64,000 bases of DNA. It comes from Acanthochlamys bracteata. Lineage: Eukaryota > Streptophyta > Magnoliopsida > Pandanales > Velloziaceae. The notes beneath the pieces were generated by a model that saw nothing but the letters and a program-made list of their open reading frames with translations, did no database searches and had not been told where the DNA came from. Shown here piece by piece: positions 35,525 through 45,836 of the stretch (within the stretch, counting starts at the first letter, position 1; every line of letters starts with the position of its first letter). The DNA lies in the NCBI GenBank assembly GCA_019914995.1, contig CM034139.1, positions 3,016,461-3,080,460 of the forward strand. Direction: 5' to 3'. The position numbers and the translations under genes were made by a program.

Positions 35525-38420
35525 GATGGAGCAAAAGGAGATGTTGGTGCTTGCAAAGTCATTCCTGCGGATGTTTGCTATCAAATAAAGCTATGTTTTG
35601 ATGATTTCGTTTTCGAAAAGAGAATATATCAAAGGAATGTTAGCTGAGCAGAATTTATCTAGCTAGCACCATAGAGAATCTATGCAAGCTTGCAACACTT
35701 GAGCGAGTTGGATATTTCATCAAAGCAAGTTAATATGAATCGAAGACGGTCATATGGGTTGAAGAAAACATCCAACTAGAAAAAGAAAAGAGGCAATACT
35801 AGCTTTTATCGATTCTTGTTTTATGCGAGAACTATTCCTAATATGCAACCCACTTTAATGTATATCTTACAAAACAACGAGACCATAGAAGGATTTGGGA
35901 TTACTATATCTAAATGGATAATAGATGCGTACATACTTCTATCGTTGTTAACTTATTTTACACCTATGTAGATGTTATTGCTAGTATAGGTGTAGATTAT
36001 GAAACTCCTCGCTATCATATGTTTCAATTTTTTGTGTTTTTATAAGAATGTTGAGAGACAAAGTGCTATGTTGCGAGCCATTTATGCATGAAAGAGGACA
36101 GGTTGCATTATCGTGTTGATGGATGTTTAGAAAAAAACAAAAGGAGCCTCATAGATTGTCTACTTTATTGCCCAAAAGATATTGTGTTTCGTAAATCTAT
36201 CGATGCATCTAATGTTTCAAAAACTGTAAAGATGTTATACAAGCTATTTAGAGAAGTTGTCTTGTATGTAATTATTGAAATTGTTGTTTGTATTGTCACT
36301 GGTAATGCATCTAAATATATTGCTCCTAAGAAACTATTAGAGTAAGAGTTTTCAGATTTTTTTTTAATTTCATTGTGCTGCATGCTGCATTAATTTGTTT
36401 ATGATTATACCAAGCTAGATGAAGTTAGTAATTTGATGACCTATCCATAAAAAATTATACAGTACTATCTAGAATCACTACTCTCCTTTACATTTGATAA
36501 AAAAATTACATATGAAACAGAGCTACTTAGACTAGCATTGAGTCATTATGCTACTATTTTTATTACCTTCAAAGTATATTGGCTATTAAGAATAATTGAA
36601 TTGGTATGGTGACATCAACACATCTGTAGATGAATATCTTAAGTCTTTCATTTTGGACGAAGTGTGCAACTATAGTAAAACTTACTGCTCTTCTAGTTCG
36701 GGTTCTTCACATTATTAATAATGATGATAGGACTTGCATGGGTACTTGTTTGAAGCTATTCATAATGCTAATGTTGGAATATTAGGGACGGGACATTCAA
36801 GATAAATGAGGAAAGAGTTACATAGTATATCAACATTACAGTAATAAATGGGATCATTAGTTAGGTAAAGCTTTGTGTTCAGCTTTTTATTGGGTCAATC
36901 CTTCTTCCACTATTTTTGGCTCTGGATGATTTAAATTATACTTTTGGAGATTATGAATTGATCAGTAAATTAACTAGTGAAATGAAGGTTTCCAGAAATG
37001 TGGAAGAAAATTTTGAACGTATTTCTGCTATAACTAATCACCAAACAATGAACCCAGCGAGTGATAGTTATATAGTTACTTGATTATTAATATCATTTTC
37101 TATAGAGGTGGCAATTTGAGTTGGTAGATCGGTTTCAAATCGATTCATTTAATAACCGGATCAAATTCGTTTAACCCTAACCCAACCTATTATTAACCGA
37201 ATCAAATTCGAGTCGACTTATTTAATAATTAAAATTATTAATTTTTAATTATATATTTTTAAGCTTAAGCGAATTTATAATATCAGTTGTAATAAAAATG
37301 CATGATATTTTTAGTGACAAGATATACTGAATATCCGTCAAAATGAGCTTTTTTTAGTATCTTTATCGGTCATCAAAATATTGAAAAAAGATTTATTTTA
37401 TTTTTAAAAAATATGTGGTGATAGCTGAAATTTTATGATTACAAATACATACTAATAATATTTGATAAAAATTGTGATAAACATAGCTATCTAACAAAAT
37501 TTTGATAAAATCTTCTATACAAAATCTAAATTTGTCATTGCAAAGCCACATACATAGTAATACTTTTGATAATATATTTTTATCGTACAATATTTTACTA
37601 AGATATAAAAATAACGATTAATTATAAATACCATATAATTTAATAATTTATAAATTACTATTATCAATTATTTTTATTGCTAATGTTTTAAAACGGAAAG
37701 AAAAAATCAAATGTTATTTGTTCAAGAGATGACAATTCGGATTAGTTGATCAATTTCGAATTAACTCGGATTGACCAATTTAATAATCGGATCAAATTCG
37801 CTCAATTCTAACCCAAACTATATATTTATTCGGATCAAATTTTTAACTCTAACTCTAATTAAATGGATCAATTTTGGATTGTATTTTCAGATTGGGTCAT
37901 ATATTGCTACCCCTAGTTTTCTACACTACTAGTATTCTTTTATAGTTTTGTTGTCTAAAACTTTTGTACTCTCGTAGATGAGTGGTGGATGTTATATAAA
38001 ATAGTGCTAAATATTTACAAATATTGGCCATTCATAATTTAAAATAAACCTGAATTTATATTGAGCATATTTGGACATTTACATCCCAAAGAAAAGAATT
38101 AGATTGAAAAGTTAACGGCTTAATGATCTTGTGTATGCTTATTGTAACTTGTGATTGAGGTAAAGGTAATACTTCTTCTATGTATTTTATCGTTGATTTT
38201 TATTATTCATACTTTCATATTCTTTGTTTTTTCTAAAAGAATTGCATTTATATATTAGGCATTGTTTCTAGGGTCAAGATTATGACCTGATGAATGCTAG
38301 AGAATTCAGTAATGATAGCGATTGGATAAGTATGGATAAACCATTTGTTTTAACTAATGAAGAGTTAGAAGCATTTATAAAAAATTGAAAGTATGATCCA
38401 TTCAAGACAAACCTGTTGAT
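35525..38420 (+). pseudogene. hAT transposase relic (BED, DUF659, dimerisation), split by a later insertion
   Basis: Conserved blocks of the plant DUF659-type hAT transposase occur in order. The end of a BED finger, GDVGACKVIPADV, is at about 35538. The DUF659 core in the open frame 36088-36345 reads DGCLEKNKRSLIDCLLYCPK, then FRKSIDASNVSKTVKMLY, then VTGNASKYIAPKKLLE (family: VTDNASNYVAAGKLLE). TYETELLRLALSHYAT follows near 36510 (family: ELVRPGVTRFAT) and TALLVRVLHIINNDD near 36690. The C-terminal dimerisation region lies after 37955: WWMLYKIVLNIYKYWPF, FGHLHPKEKN, RLNDLVYAYCNL (family: H.KKRNRL...RLNDLVYV.YNL). A later hAT element at 37103-37915 splits it. Many stops and frameshifts are present. 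Confidence 0.85.
37103..37915. mobile_element. Non-autonomous hAT, ~840-bp family, copy 2 (inverted)
   Basis: The termini TAGAGGTGGCAATTTGAG and ATATTGCTACCCCTA are inverted repeats. The flanks attttcta (37095-37102) and gttttcta (37916-37923) match at 7 of 8 positions. The interior is the same family as the copies at 28086 and 47795 but in the opposite orientation (GTCAAAATGAGC and AAATATGTGGTGATAGCTGA here, complements there). It was inserted into the DUF659-type transposase relic and must be younger than it. Confidence 0.8.
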
Positions 38421-38472
38421 GGTAGGTTGTTTTTCTTTTGTATTTAATTATAATACTAGACCGTCAATTTAA

Positions 38473-38754
38473 TAGGGGTGGCAATTCGGATATATGGATC
38501 GATTTTGGATCGACCTATATAATAATCGGGTCAAAATTGTTCAACTCTAATCTGATCCATTTATTTATATGGGTCAAAAGTGTCAAATCCTAATCCAACA
38601 TTTTTAATAACTGGATCAAATTCAGATTGATCTATTTAATAATTAAAATTATTAAAATAAATTTATAATATTAATTTTTAATTATGATATATCTAAAAAA
38701 ATATTAATTTTGATAAAATTTATAAATTAAATAAAAATCAGTTAAATTAGGATA

Positions 38755-38791
<37 letters not shown>

Positions 38792-39003
38792 TAAATTCAA
38801 ATTTATAATATTATTTTTTAATTATTAAATAATATATACTATATAAATAGTTAAACGAATCAATTTCGGATCGATCTGAACTCGTTTAATATTTTTGGGT
38901 CAATTTCGGATCGATCCGAAATTGATCCGAACTTGAGTAAGGTCTGACCTAAATCCGATTTTTTTGGATTAGATTCAGGTCGGGTTAAAATTTGTCACCC
39001 CTA
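38473..39003. mobile_element. Non-autonomous hAT element (531 bp)
   Basis: The termini TAGGGGTGGCAATTCGG and AATTTGTCACCCCTA are flanked by caatttaa (38465-38472) and caatttag (39004-39011), a 7/8 target duplication. It is of the same type as 21293-21844. It contains a (TA)15-like microsatellite at 38760-38789 and subterminal repeats such as TTTCGGATCGATCCGAA. Confidence 0.8.
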
Positions 39004-39011
39004 CAATTTAG

Positions 39012-40190
39012 GATTCTAACATCTGAAATGAAATTGATTTTAAATAGTAAATTTGAATAGCTTGATTGATCTTGATAGAGTTGATAAGGAGAATAAAGAT
39101 GAAGGTGATGAACAAGGTTTACTCTCTAACATGGTATGTTGATTTAGTATTTTGGTTTTTTCTACAAATGACCCTATATTCAATCTCTATATGGTTTTAT
39201 GTCTGCATGCATCTAAAAATAACCCCATATGCATGACCTAAAAGATAATGTTTTTGAGCATTCCATGCTGGCAGCATCAAATGCACTGCTCACTGTCTCT
39301 GACTGCAGATTCCATACATAGCGATTGTTAGAGTGCTGTTTTGGGTGCTAGCATACTTCATTCTATTTTGGTGATTTCATTTAACAACACATTTGGATTG
39401 CCTTTTATTGGAGGCCACCTTAACTCCATAAGTTTGTTTATAGTACAACAAATTATTGAAAGCCAGCTGTATAATGTATTAAAAGAAGTTATCTTACAAA
39501 AAATTCAAACTCCATTAGGCTTAGGTAAGCTCACTACTTAATCCTCTGAATATTTTCTTTTACTTTTTGAGATGTTAATGTCTTGTAGTTCATCAGTTTT
39601 GCTGCATGAGTTGGCATTGATTGATTGGTATTTGTGTGGTTTATGTCGCTGCTACTTTAAAATTTTGTGTGAAACGTTGGTTTTTTGCATATTCTTAATA
39701 GTAATCTATCAAGCTGATCAATGGAAGTAGATGAATTCAGATTGGTCGAAGTTGTTGACAACATGGGATGATGAGTTAACATGCAACTGTGAGATGAGTA
39801 GCATTTCTTGTTCATACTTTCAGATTAGAAAATTTTCAAACTCCTTAACTCGCTTCTGCTGGGCAAAACAGCTTATAACACATCGGGATCAGTTCTTATT
39901 AACTATAGTTATAATATAGTTTACACTGCGTTAGATTTGAGAGTTTGTAACTATTTCTCTAGAACTGCAACGAATAATCAAAGAACTAGTAACACCCCAG
40001 TTTTACTTTTAAGACATGAAAAAAGCACACCCTCCTTACTCCAATTAAACGCAGTAACAAAACCAAGATACACTGCATGCACAACCACAATACACAACAG
40101 AAGATTTTACACTATTCCCAACTCTATAATATCTTCCCAGAAGAAATCTTGAATTATTTACGGCGCTAATTAATTCTGTTTAACAACAAC
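39012..40190. other. Intergenic sequence and 3' flank of LEA paralogue 2
   Basis: Just after the hAT element a short frame (VDKENKDEGDEQGLLSN, about 39068-39120) could be the tail of the DUF659 transposase relic. The open frame at 39341-39541 has no recognisable domain. Sequence from about 39.95 kb on is likely the 3' UTR of the minus-strand LEA gene. Confidence 0.3.
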
Positions 40191-40191
40191 T

Positions 40192-40923
40192 TTACAGCTC
40201 CTCAGCTGTGTCAGCAGCCTTATCTCCTGTTGCCTGAGACACCTTCTCCTTCGCAGCGTTGTAAGCTTCCTCCATCTTCTGCTTTGCGGTCTCGTAGATG
40301 CTTCCGGCTTGCTCTGAAGCTTTACTGGCGTTCTCGGATGTCTTTGATTTCGCCTCATCGGCCTTGCCGGAGACAGAGTCAGATGTGCTCGCGGCCTTGT
40401 CCTTCAATGATTCCTTGGTCTCTCCTGCCTTGGTGGATGTCGTCTCTGCTGCCCCTGTACAGCATAAAGGGTCGCCAATTGAAGCAAAACATGTTTCGAT
40501 CTGTTGTGCTAATCAAGTATGATCAGAGGCTTTTCAAGTGCATACCTGAAGCAGAGTCCTCGGATTTCACGGCGATATCAGCGGCTTTTTCATTAATGGT
40601 GTCATCGGCTCCAGCCATGGAGTTGCTGTGTTCAAGTCCTACTCCCCTAGGAAGACGAGACCAAGGACCACAACAATCTCAGTAAACAACAGAGAAGTAG
40701 AACAGAGGAGCGACGAAACAGAGGAAAGCAGAGAAAGATATCACTGGAATTGAATTACTTACTCTGAGACCTTGTCTTGCACCCACTCAGCCCAAGCTTC
40801 AGTCTTCTCTTTAGCATCGTGCACGGTACCGGTGACCTTCGCTTTAGTGTCATCTATCATAGAACCATAAGCAACGATGAACAACAAGGAAACAACCAAC
40901 ATACTCATCAGAACCTTTGCCAT
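40192..40923 (-). CDS. Secreted LEA-type (LEA_4-like) protein, paralogue 2
   Basis: Three exons on the minus strand: 40763-40923, 40546-40646 and 40192-40454, with GT-AG introns (donors GTAAGT and GTATGC; acceptors TCCTAG and GTACAG). They total 525 nt, a 174-aa protein. The ATG at 40923 was preferred over the in-frame ATG 24 nt upstream because it places the signal peptide MAKVLMSMLVVSLLFIVAYG at the very start, as in paralogue 1. The mature chain is Ala/Lys/Glu/Ser-rich and hydrophilic, with the shared W44-AEWVQDKVS motif, the shared exon-2 end EDSASG and LEA_4-like repeats (SLKDKAASTSDSVSGKADEA, YETAKQKMEEAYNAAKEKV). It ends in the same AEEL/SEEL tail type as its paralogue. Both introns are in the same phases (2, 1) as paralogue 1 but shorter (116 and 91 bp). 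Likely role: extracellular or secretory-pathway desiccation protection. This is inferred from the family, not shown here. Confidence 0.88.
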
Positions 40924-41028
40924 CTCTGCACTACTCTTTCCTATCACTTGGCTATTAGCTTCACCAGAAACAGTTGGATTATTAACGCCTTAGATGGAGC
41001 GAGATGAAAAGTGGAATGGAGCGAGTGG

Positions 41029-41070
41029 TTAAATACAAGAGGGGAGATGGTTCTAGTGGGAAGCCACGTC
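41029..41070 (-). promoter_or_regulatory. TATA-like box and ABRE-type site of LEA paralogue 2
   Basis: On the minus strand a GTATTTAA TATA-like box lies at 41029-41036, about 110 bp upstream of the ATG. Just upstream of it, GACGTGGC (41063-41070) contains the ACGTGGC core of ABA-responsive elements. A further ACGT-core site lies near 41124 (GACACGTTG). Together these fit ABA- or seed-type control of a LEA gene. Confidence 0.5.
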
Positions 41071-41389
41071 AGTGAGACCGGTGATAGAGCCCGTGTATTA
41101 CAAGGGGGCGTTAGTTTTCGGGACACGTTGTGGTTTTGGTTGGGAAGAGCTGTCGAGAGAAGCAGAGAGCGAAAGGTTTTTGGCATTTGGCGAACCATAT
41201 CGGCCTGCATCGTGGCGAACCACGACGTACGTAATTCACAACCACATTGCCGTATTATTATTATTATTATTACATTTTACTATTATAATTATATTATTGC
41301 ATGTTTACTCTTGTCGTTAGCTTTAAGTGAATCAGGATATTTTTGCGGCTCTGACATTTATGAAACTAATTTGAATCGAAAACATTTAT

Positions 41390-42240
41390 AAGAGCTACGA
41401 GTTATCAACTTGGATACATCCTTATGAGCGGTTTCATTGTTCGCGTCTTTCTGGAAAGAAATAGCAGGGATAAGATTTGTTCAGTTGGTAAACGTAATTG
41501 GAGAAAACCATGGAAAAAAGACAAGTCTTAACTCTCCACAATTTCATTGACATCTGTAAGAGAGATGATTAAGCATGCAATTAATTAACAATTAAGTAGG
41601 GACAAGGTTTCGTCCCTTGTATCTAGTAACATGAATTGTTAAAAATTTAGGAAACTTCCTTGCTAAGATTTTACAATTCCAACTAGACCAATTCAAGATG
41701 ACAACTTCGTCGCTGTAAAATTAAAAAATTTGATTCAAAATTCATCCAAATTTCATTTTACATTGGAGCGTTCTAAACGAACTCATCGAGCATTTGAATC
41801 TCGATCCAAAATCATCTGATTGCTTTCTGATCAAAGTCAAACTACGCCAAGTTCTCCAAGCACCTGATGGGTTACAAACATGCCACCATAAGGGGTCAAC
41901 TTCATACTCTATCGACGGTTCTTCCAATTACAATACAAAAGTTTCATCCTTTCGTACATACGTAAAATTACTCACATTTTCCGTAGTGATTATAAACTCA
42001 TAATACTACAGAATAGTACAACTGTCCATAGTTGATGATGGACATCATGCACACACCGCGGCATTTTGCTTTTTGCTCCTGTCAGAAGCTAATCTTAATC
42101 TATACGGGTCAACTACACACTACAGGTCAGCGGCAGGAATGAAACGAAAGATGGGTTTCCGCTTAGGAGGACTAACCGCATCACAGACAGAGGCAGGAAG
42201 TAATTAAAGGCAAAGGAGCCCTCCTGAGAATTTATCCATA
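41390..42240. other. Intergenic sequence
   Basis: I see no recognisable gene or complete element. A (TTA)n-rich patch lies near 41255-41275. Confidence 0.3.
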
Positions 42241-42242
42241 GT

Positions 42243-42326
42243 AGTAGTTGAGTCATAGTAAGAGTCTAAGTACAGTAGTTGAGTCATAGTAAAAGTCTAA
42301 GTACAGTAGTTGAGTCATAGTAGTAG
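42243..42326. repeat. 31-bp tandem repeat, two full copies plus a partial
   Basis: AGTAGTTGAGTCATAGTAAG and the following AGTCTAAGTAC form a 31-bp unit at 42243-42273, repeated at 42274-42304 with one change; a third partial copy begins at 42305. A TATA box, CTATAAATA, lies at 42404-42412, followed by a T-rich stretch. Enhancer-like repeats ahead of a TATA box are typical of plant retrotransposon LTRs, so a solo LTR (about 42.1-42.6 kb) is possible, but its ends cannot be defined. Confidence 0.6.
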
Positions 42327-43005
42327 TGATAGTGACTCAATAGGAGTTCAGTGAAGCTAAGAGTCCTAGACGAGTTGTAACAGCTTAGTAGTGGCAAGCT
42401 GTGCTATAAATAAGAGTGCTAGTCATTCAAGAAGAGGGTGAAAGTTTATCTCTTTTAATTCAGTCTCTTATTTTACTGTTTTTTTTTGTTCTGTATTTTG
42501 GTTATGGATCCCTTAAGGACTGTAACAGTCAACAAGTTCCTTACGTTGCAACTGCACAAGATGGGAGTTCTGCCGTAAAACAGCAAATTAGAGAAGGGCC
42601 ATCCGTCCAATACTACTTCGTAATAGCGAAATGAACATCACAAAGTTAGCTCAGGATCATCATCATCCTCATTTGCACGCATCCATTTGCCTTCTCTTAG
42701 AGCAACTCGTCCACCCTTCTTGGAATTTCCTCTAGTGGACAGAAAGAAATTATTCAGAACCATACAAAATAAATAATTCAGAATTTCATTTCTTACAAAC
42801 TGGAAGCATGTATTTTTAACACAAAAAGTGCCGTGCATAGGCTACCGAAGAAGAACAAGCATGCCAGAATTTAATGAGCTGGCCTACGGAACAAGAGCTG
42901 GGACGATGCTCTGACTCATCAAAAGAAACACATTTCAATGATTGAACTTGACACGTTGACTCACTACCCATTTGCAGGGGTGCCTCCACCTGTTGAACGA
43001 TAGGA

Positions 43006-43333
43006 TAAGGGTCGCAATTTGAATCGATAAGTCAGTTGCGAATCTACCTATTTAATAATCGGGTCAATTTTATTCAATTCTAATTCAATTTATGAATTTA
43101 TACGGGTCAAAATTATTAACCTTGATCCAACATATCAATAACTGGGTCAAATTCAAATCGATCCATTTAATAATTAAAATTATTAATAAAATTTTTATAT
43201 TTTAATAATAATTTGTGAAGTTATTTTTTTAATTTTTATTTAAATAATAAATAAATAACATCCATACGTACGGGCTCGGGTGTCTACTTTAGCTTGGTCG
43301 GGCGGGGCTGGCTCGCCTATTTTTGGACCTATA
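43006..43333. mobile_element. Chimeric non-autonomous hAT fragment
   Basis: The left part (TAAGGGTCGCAATTTGAATC, then AATCGGGTCAATTTTATTC) matches the TAGGGGTGGCAA family. The right part (GAAGTTATTTTTTTAATTTT, CGGGCTCGGG, ending TTTTTGGACCTATA) matches the right end of the Ac-like element at 14497-17314 (GAAGTTATTTTTTTAGTTTT, ending TTTTTGCACCTATA). No 8-bp duplication flanks it, which fits a recombination product rather than a simple insertion. Confidence 0.6.
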
Positions 43334-43379
43334 GTCGTTACACGTAAATATTATGGATACATGAATGAATAACGGTAAA

Positions 43380-44746
43380 TGATTATGTGACCAAATATGG
43401 TTAAAGATTTGAAAGGAATAATGCCATATTCTATGATGCCACTCGGATGCAATAGTCTTCACACTAGATAGACTAAGTAATGTAGAAATTTCACACTGGT
43501 TAGACTAAATAATTGTAGAAATTTGGTTGATGTGATTGACCACTCATAAATGCGCATCTTTAATTTGGTCTTAAAAATATTATCGAGTGTAGAATTTTGG
43601 GTAAGTGAAATAGAAAAATATAACCAATGTGGGTGATTGTAAACCCATGTCGTCTCGAATCATAATGTAATTGGAACCATCGTAGGAAGAGTTAAGTGAG
43701 AGATTATTCAAGTCGCTAGTAATATATTGTGATGCACCCTTATCTATTAGTCAAGAGGAGATTTTGTGGTGGTATTAGCTGCGAAGTTAGAGAGCGGCTG
43801 TCATGGTGTTTAATATGTTCAAAATCTAGAGTTGATTGACATTTGATTGGTTGACACTAGACGAAAGGATGGAGACCATTTAGCTGAGTGCTCTTGAGTG
43901 ACACAGATTTGGCAATGACTAATATATGTTCGTGGTAAAGAGCAATCATTGTTAGATATTGGCGCGGAAGATCTGGTGTTGTAAGACATAGTTGGACGGA
44001 AAGAACTTGTGTGGTCAGAATTGAAAGAAGGATGGGGCCTTGAGTTCTTGTGTGTTTGATTGTCAGATATAGTTATTGATTGAGCCTTAAATGTTACGTG
44101 TGATGTGTGGCTTTAAGAGTGAGGAACTTTTCATATGGTTTCTCAAGTGAGATTAGGGTCTCACGAGCTTAAAGAGTAATGACAAGATTATGAAATTCAT
44201 TGCCAAGACTATTTAAAAATTTCTCAAATAGATCTCCCCATAGGGGTATTGAGTAGTGCATGTTCATTGGCGTGAACTTTAATTCTTTGTAGCTATTCGG
44301 TGACACTTTGAGAACCTTTTTTAGGGTTCTTGAGATGATTTCTCTTTTGCAGATTATGGCCGTTATTAGTTTGGCATAGGTGTTAGAAAGAATATGTCAA
44401 GTTTTAGTAGAGGTGGTAGCACCAACAATGAATGAAATTATGTTAGAAGAGAGATCCAATGAATGAATTGAGGGTCAACTGATCTTGAGATTGACAGTGA
44501 GCATAGGCTGGAGTGCTAATTACTTAACCATCTGTAGTAGACTGGTGGATACAGTTTACATCCTTCAATGAAATCAATGGGATCATAACCAATAAGAAGA
44601 GTGTTGAATTGGAATTTCCAAAAAAGATAATTTGTGTCATTGAGTTTTAATGAAGTTTGGATAGCAACATTAATAGCAATCAATTGTTGATTGGGGTCTT
44701 GAATTATGATTAAAGAGGTAGTAGACAATTTAGAGATAGAAGTCAT
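43380..44746 (-). pseudogene. Ty1/copia gag to pre-integrase relic
   Basis: Minus-strand blocks of a copia polyprotein occur in order. The gag N-terminus has IQTSLKLNDTNYLFWKFQF and LLIGYDPIDFIEGCK (family: L...NY..W..Q...LL.GY.L.GFVDG). The gag core has SLGNEFHNLVITLKARETLI and SLEKPYEKFLTLKA. QICVTQEHSAKWSPSFRLV stands where the CCHC knuckle normally is, with the Cys/His pattern damaged. ITHIGYIFLFHLPKILHS follows in the protease/linker region. The pre-integrase segment is IASEWHHRIWHYSFQIF (family: WH.RLGHPS...F). Stops and frameshifts are frequent. Integrase, reverse transcriptase and RNase H are missing to the left. Confidence 0.8.
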
Positions 44747-44835
44747 TGAGAGTATTTGAAGCTATTGAGCTAAGAGGAGAGGAAAAAAATTAAGAAAAGA
44801 TGGGGCTCGTTAGAACAATGATGACTTTGAAACCA

Positions 44836-45010
44836 TGTAGAAAATTATATTTAATGACTTGAATTACTTCATTGATAATGAGGTACATACATATATACCC
44901 ACAAGCTCAATCAAATCTTTCTAAAATCAAATTAAATCAAATCTTTTAAAAATTAAGCTAAATCAAATTTTTTTAAAATCAAATTAAATCAAATCTTCCT
45001 CATCTTAGCA
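44836..45010 (-). repeat. 5' LTR and primer-binding site of the copia relic
   Basis: On the minus strand the segment begins TGCTAAGATGAGG and ends TTTTCTACA, followed directly by TGGTTTCAAAGTC, a degenerate initiator-Met tRNA primer-binding site. It contains GGGTATATATG as a possible TATA box and three to four imperfect copies of AAATCAAATTAAATCAAATC. It is short (175 bp) for a copia LTR, so the outer boundary may be further right. Confidence 0.55.
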
Positions 45011-45407
45011 CTTCAGAGATAGGAAGAGCTCAAATATTATTATCATTATGAGGTAAAACAATAAAACAATAAAGACACTCTTCTTCGCTACATAAATAGC
45101 AAATTGAGAAGTAAGAAAGGAGAATAGTCCTTGAAAGGGCTACAAGTTACATACTTCAGGAGATGTGACTGGCGACAAGAGAGAATAACCTATCTTTAGA
45201 TAGAAAATTTTTCATATGCTTTAAGCTGCAAATGCAAATTAAAAATTTTAAAATCCCGGCAAAAGTGTGACATAGAAGTTATAAAAATTCGATCAAATGG
45301 GCAGTAATAAGAAGTCTAACTACAATTAGTCTTTATTTAGGTGTGACACTTTTACTGGTAAATAGTTTAGCTTACTTGTCAGTTGTGGCAGGTCTTTACA
45401 ATTCGTA

Positions 45408-45836
45408 GGGGGTGTTTGGTAATACTTAGACAATATTTTTTATTCCAAAGGAGCTCTCACTTTTATACTATTTGAAAACTTTTTAAAATTTTAAAAATAC
45501 AAACGATTGTATGCCGTACAATTTATATATAATTTATATTATACATTTAGCAAAGAAAGTCGAGCTCATTTTTTAAAAGGCTCTAAAATAAGCTTCATTC
45601 TAAAAAAGTTGATTGAGTTTATATGAATTGCCTTATCTCAAGGATAATATGTCTTTCTACTGAAAAATGTTATAACTGATTATCAGTAATATTATCACTT
45701 ATGAAGTGGATGACTGAAGCATTACTCTGTTGATAAAAGATAGATAATCGGTATTACTTATTTGTAGTTAGCGGTGACCTTTTATAAAAAAGAAACAACT
45801 TGTATATTAGTTGATAAGAGTATATTATGTATTTTT
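45408..45836. other. Intergenic sequence with a single Tourist-like end
   Basis: GGGGGTGTTTGGTAATACT near 45409 looks like a Tourist left end; the right end was not found. Otherwise nothing is recognisable up to the TRIM element. Confidence 0.3.

Noticed and set aside
40192..40407. Single-exon 71-aa LEA-like protein starting at an internal ATG
   Set aside because: It is the 3' exon of the three-exon gene; upstream exons with matching phases and a signal peptide are present.
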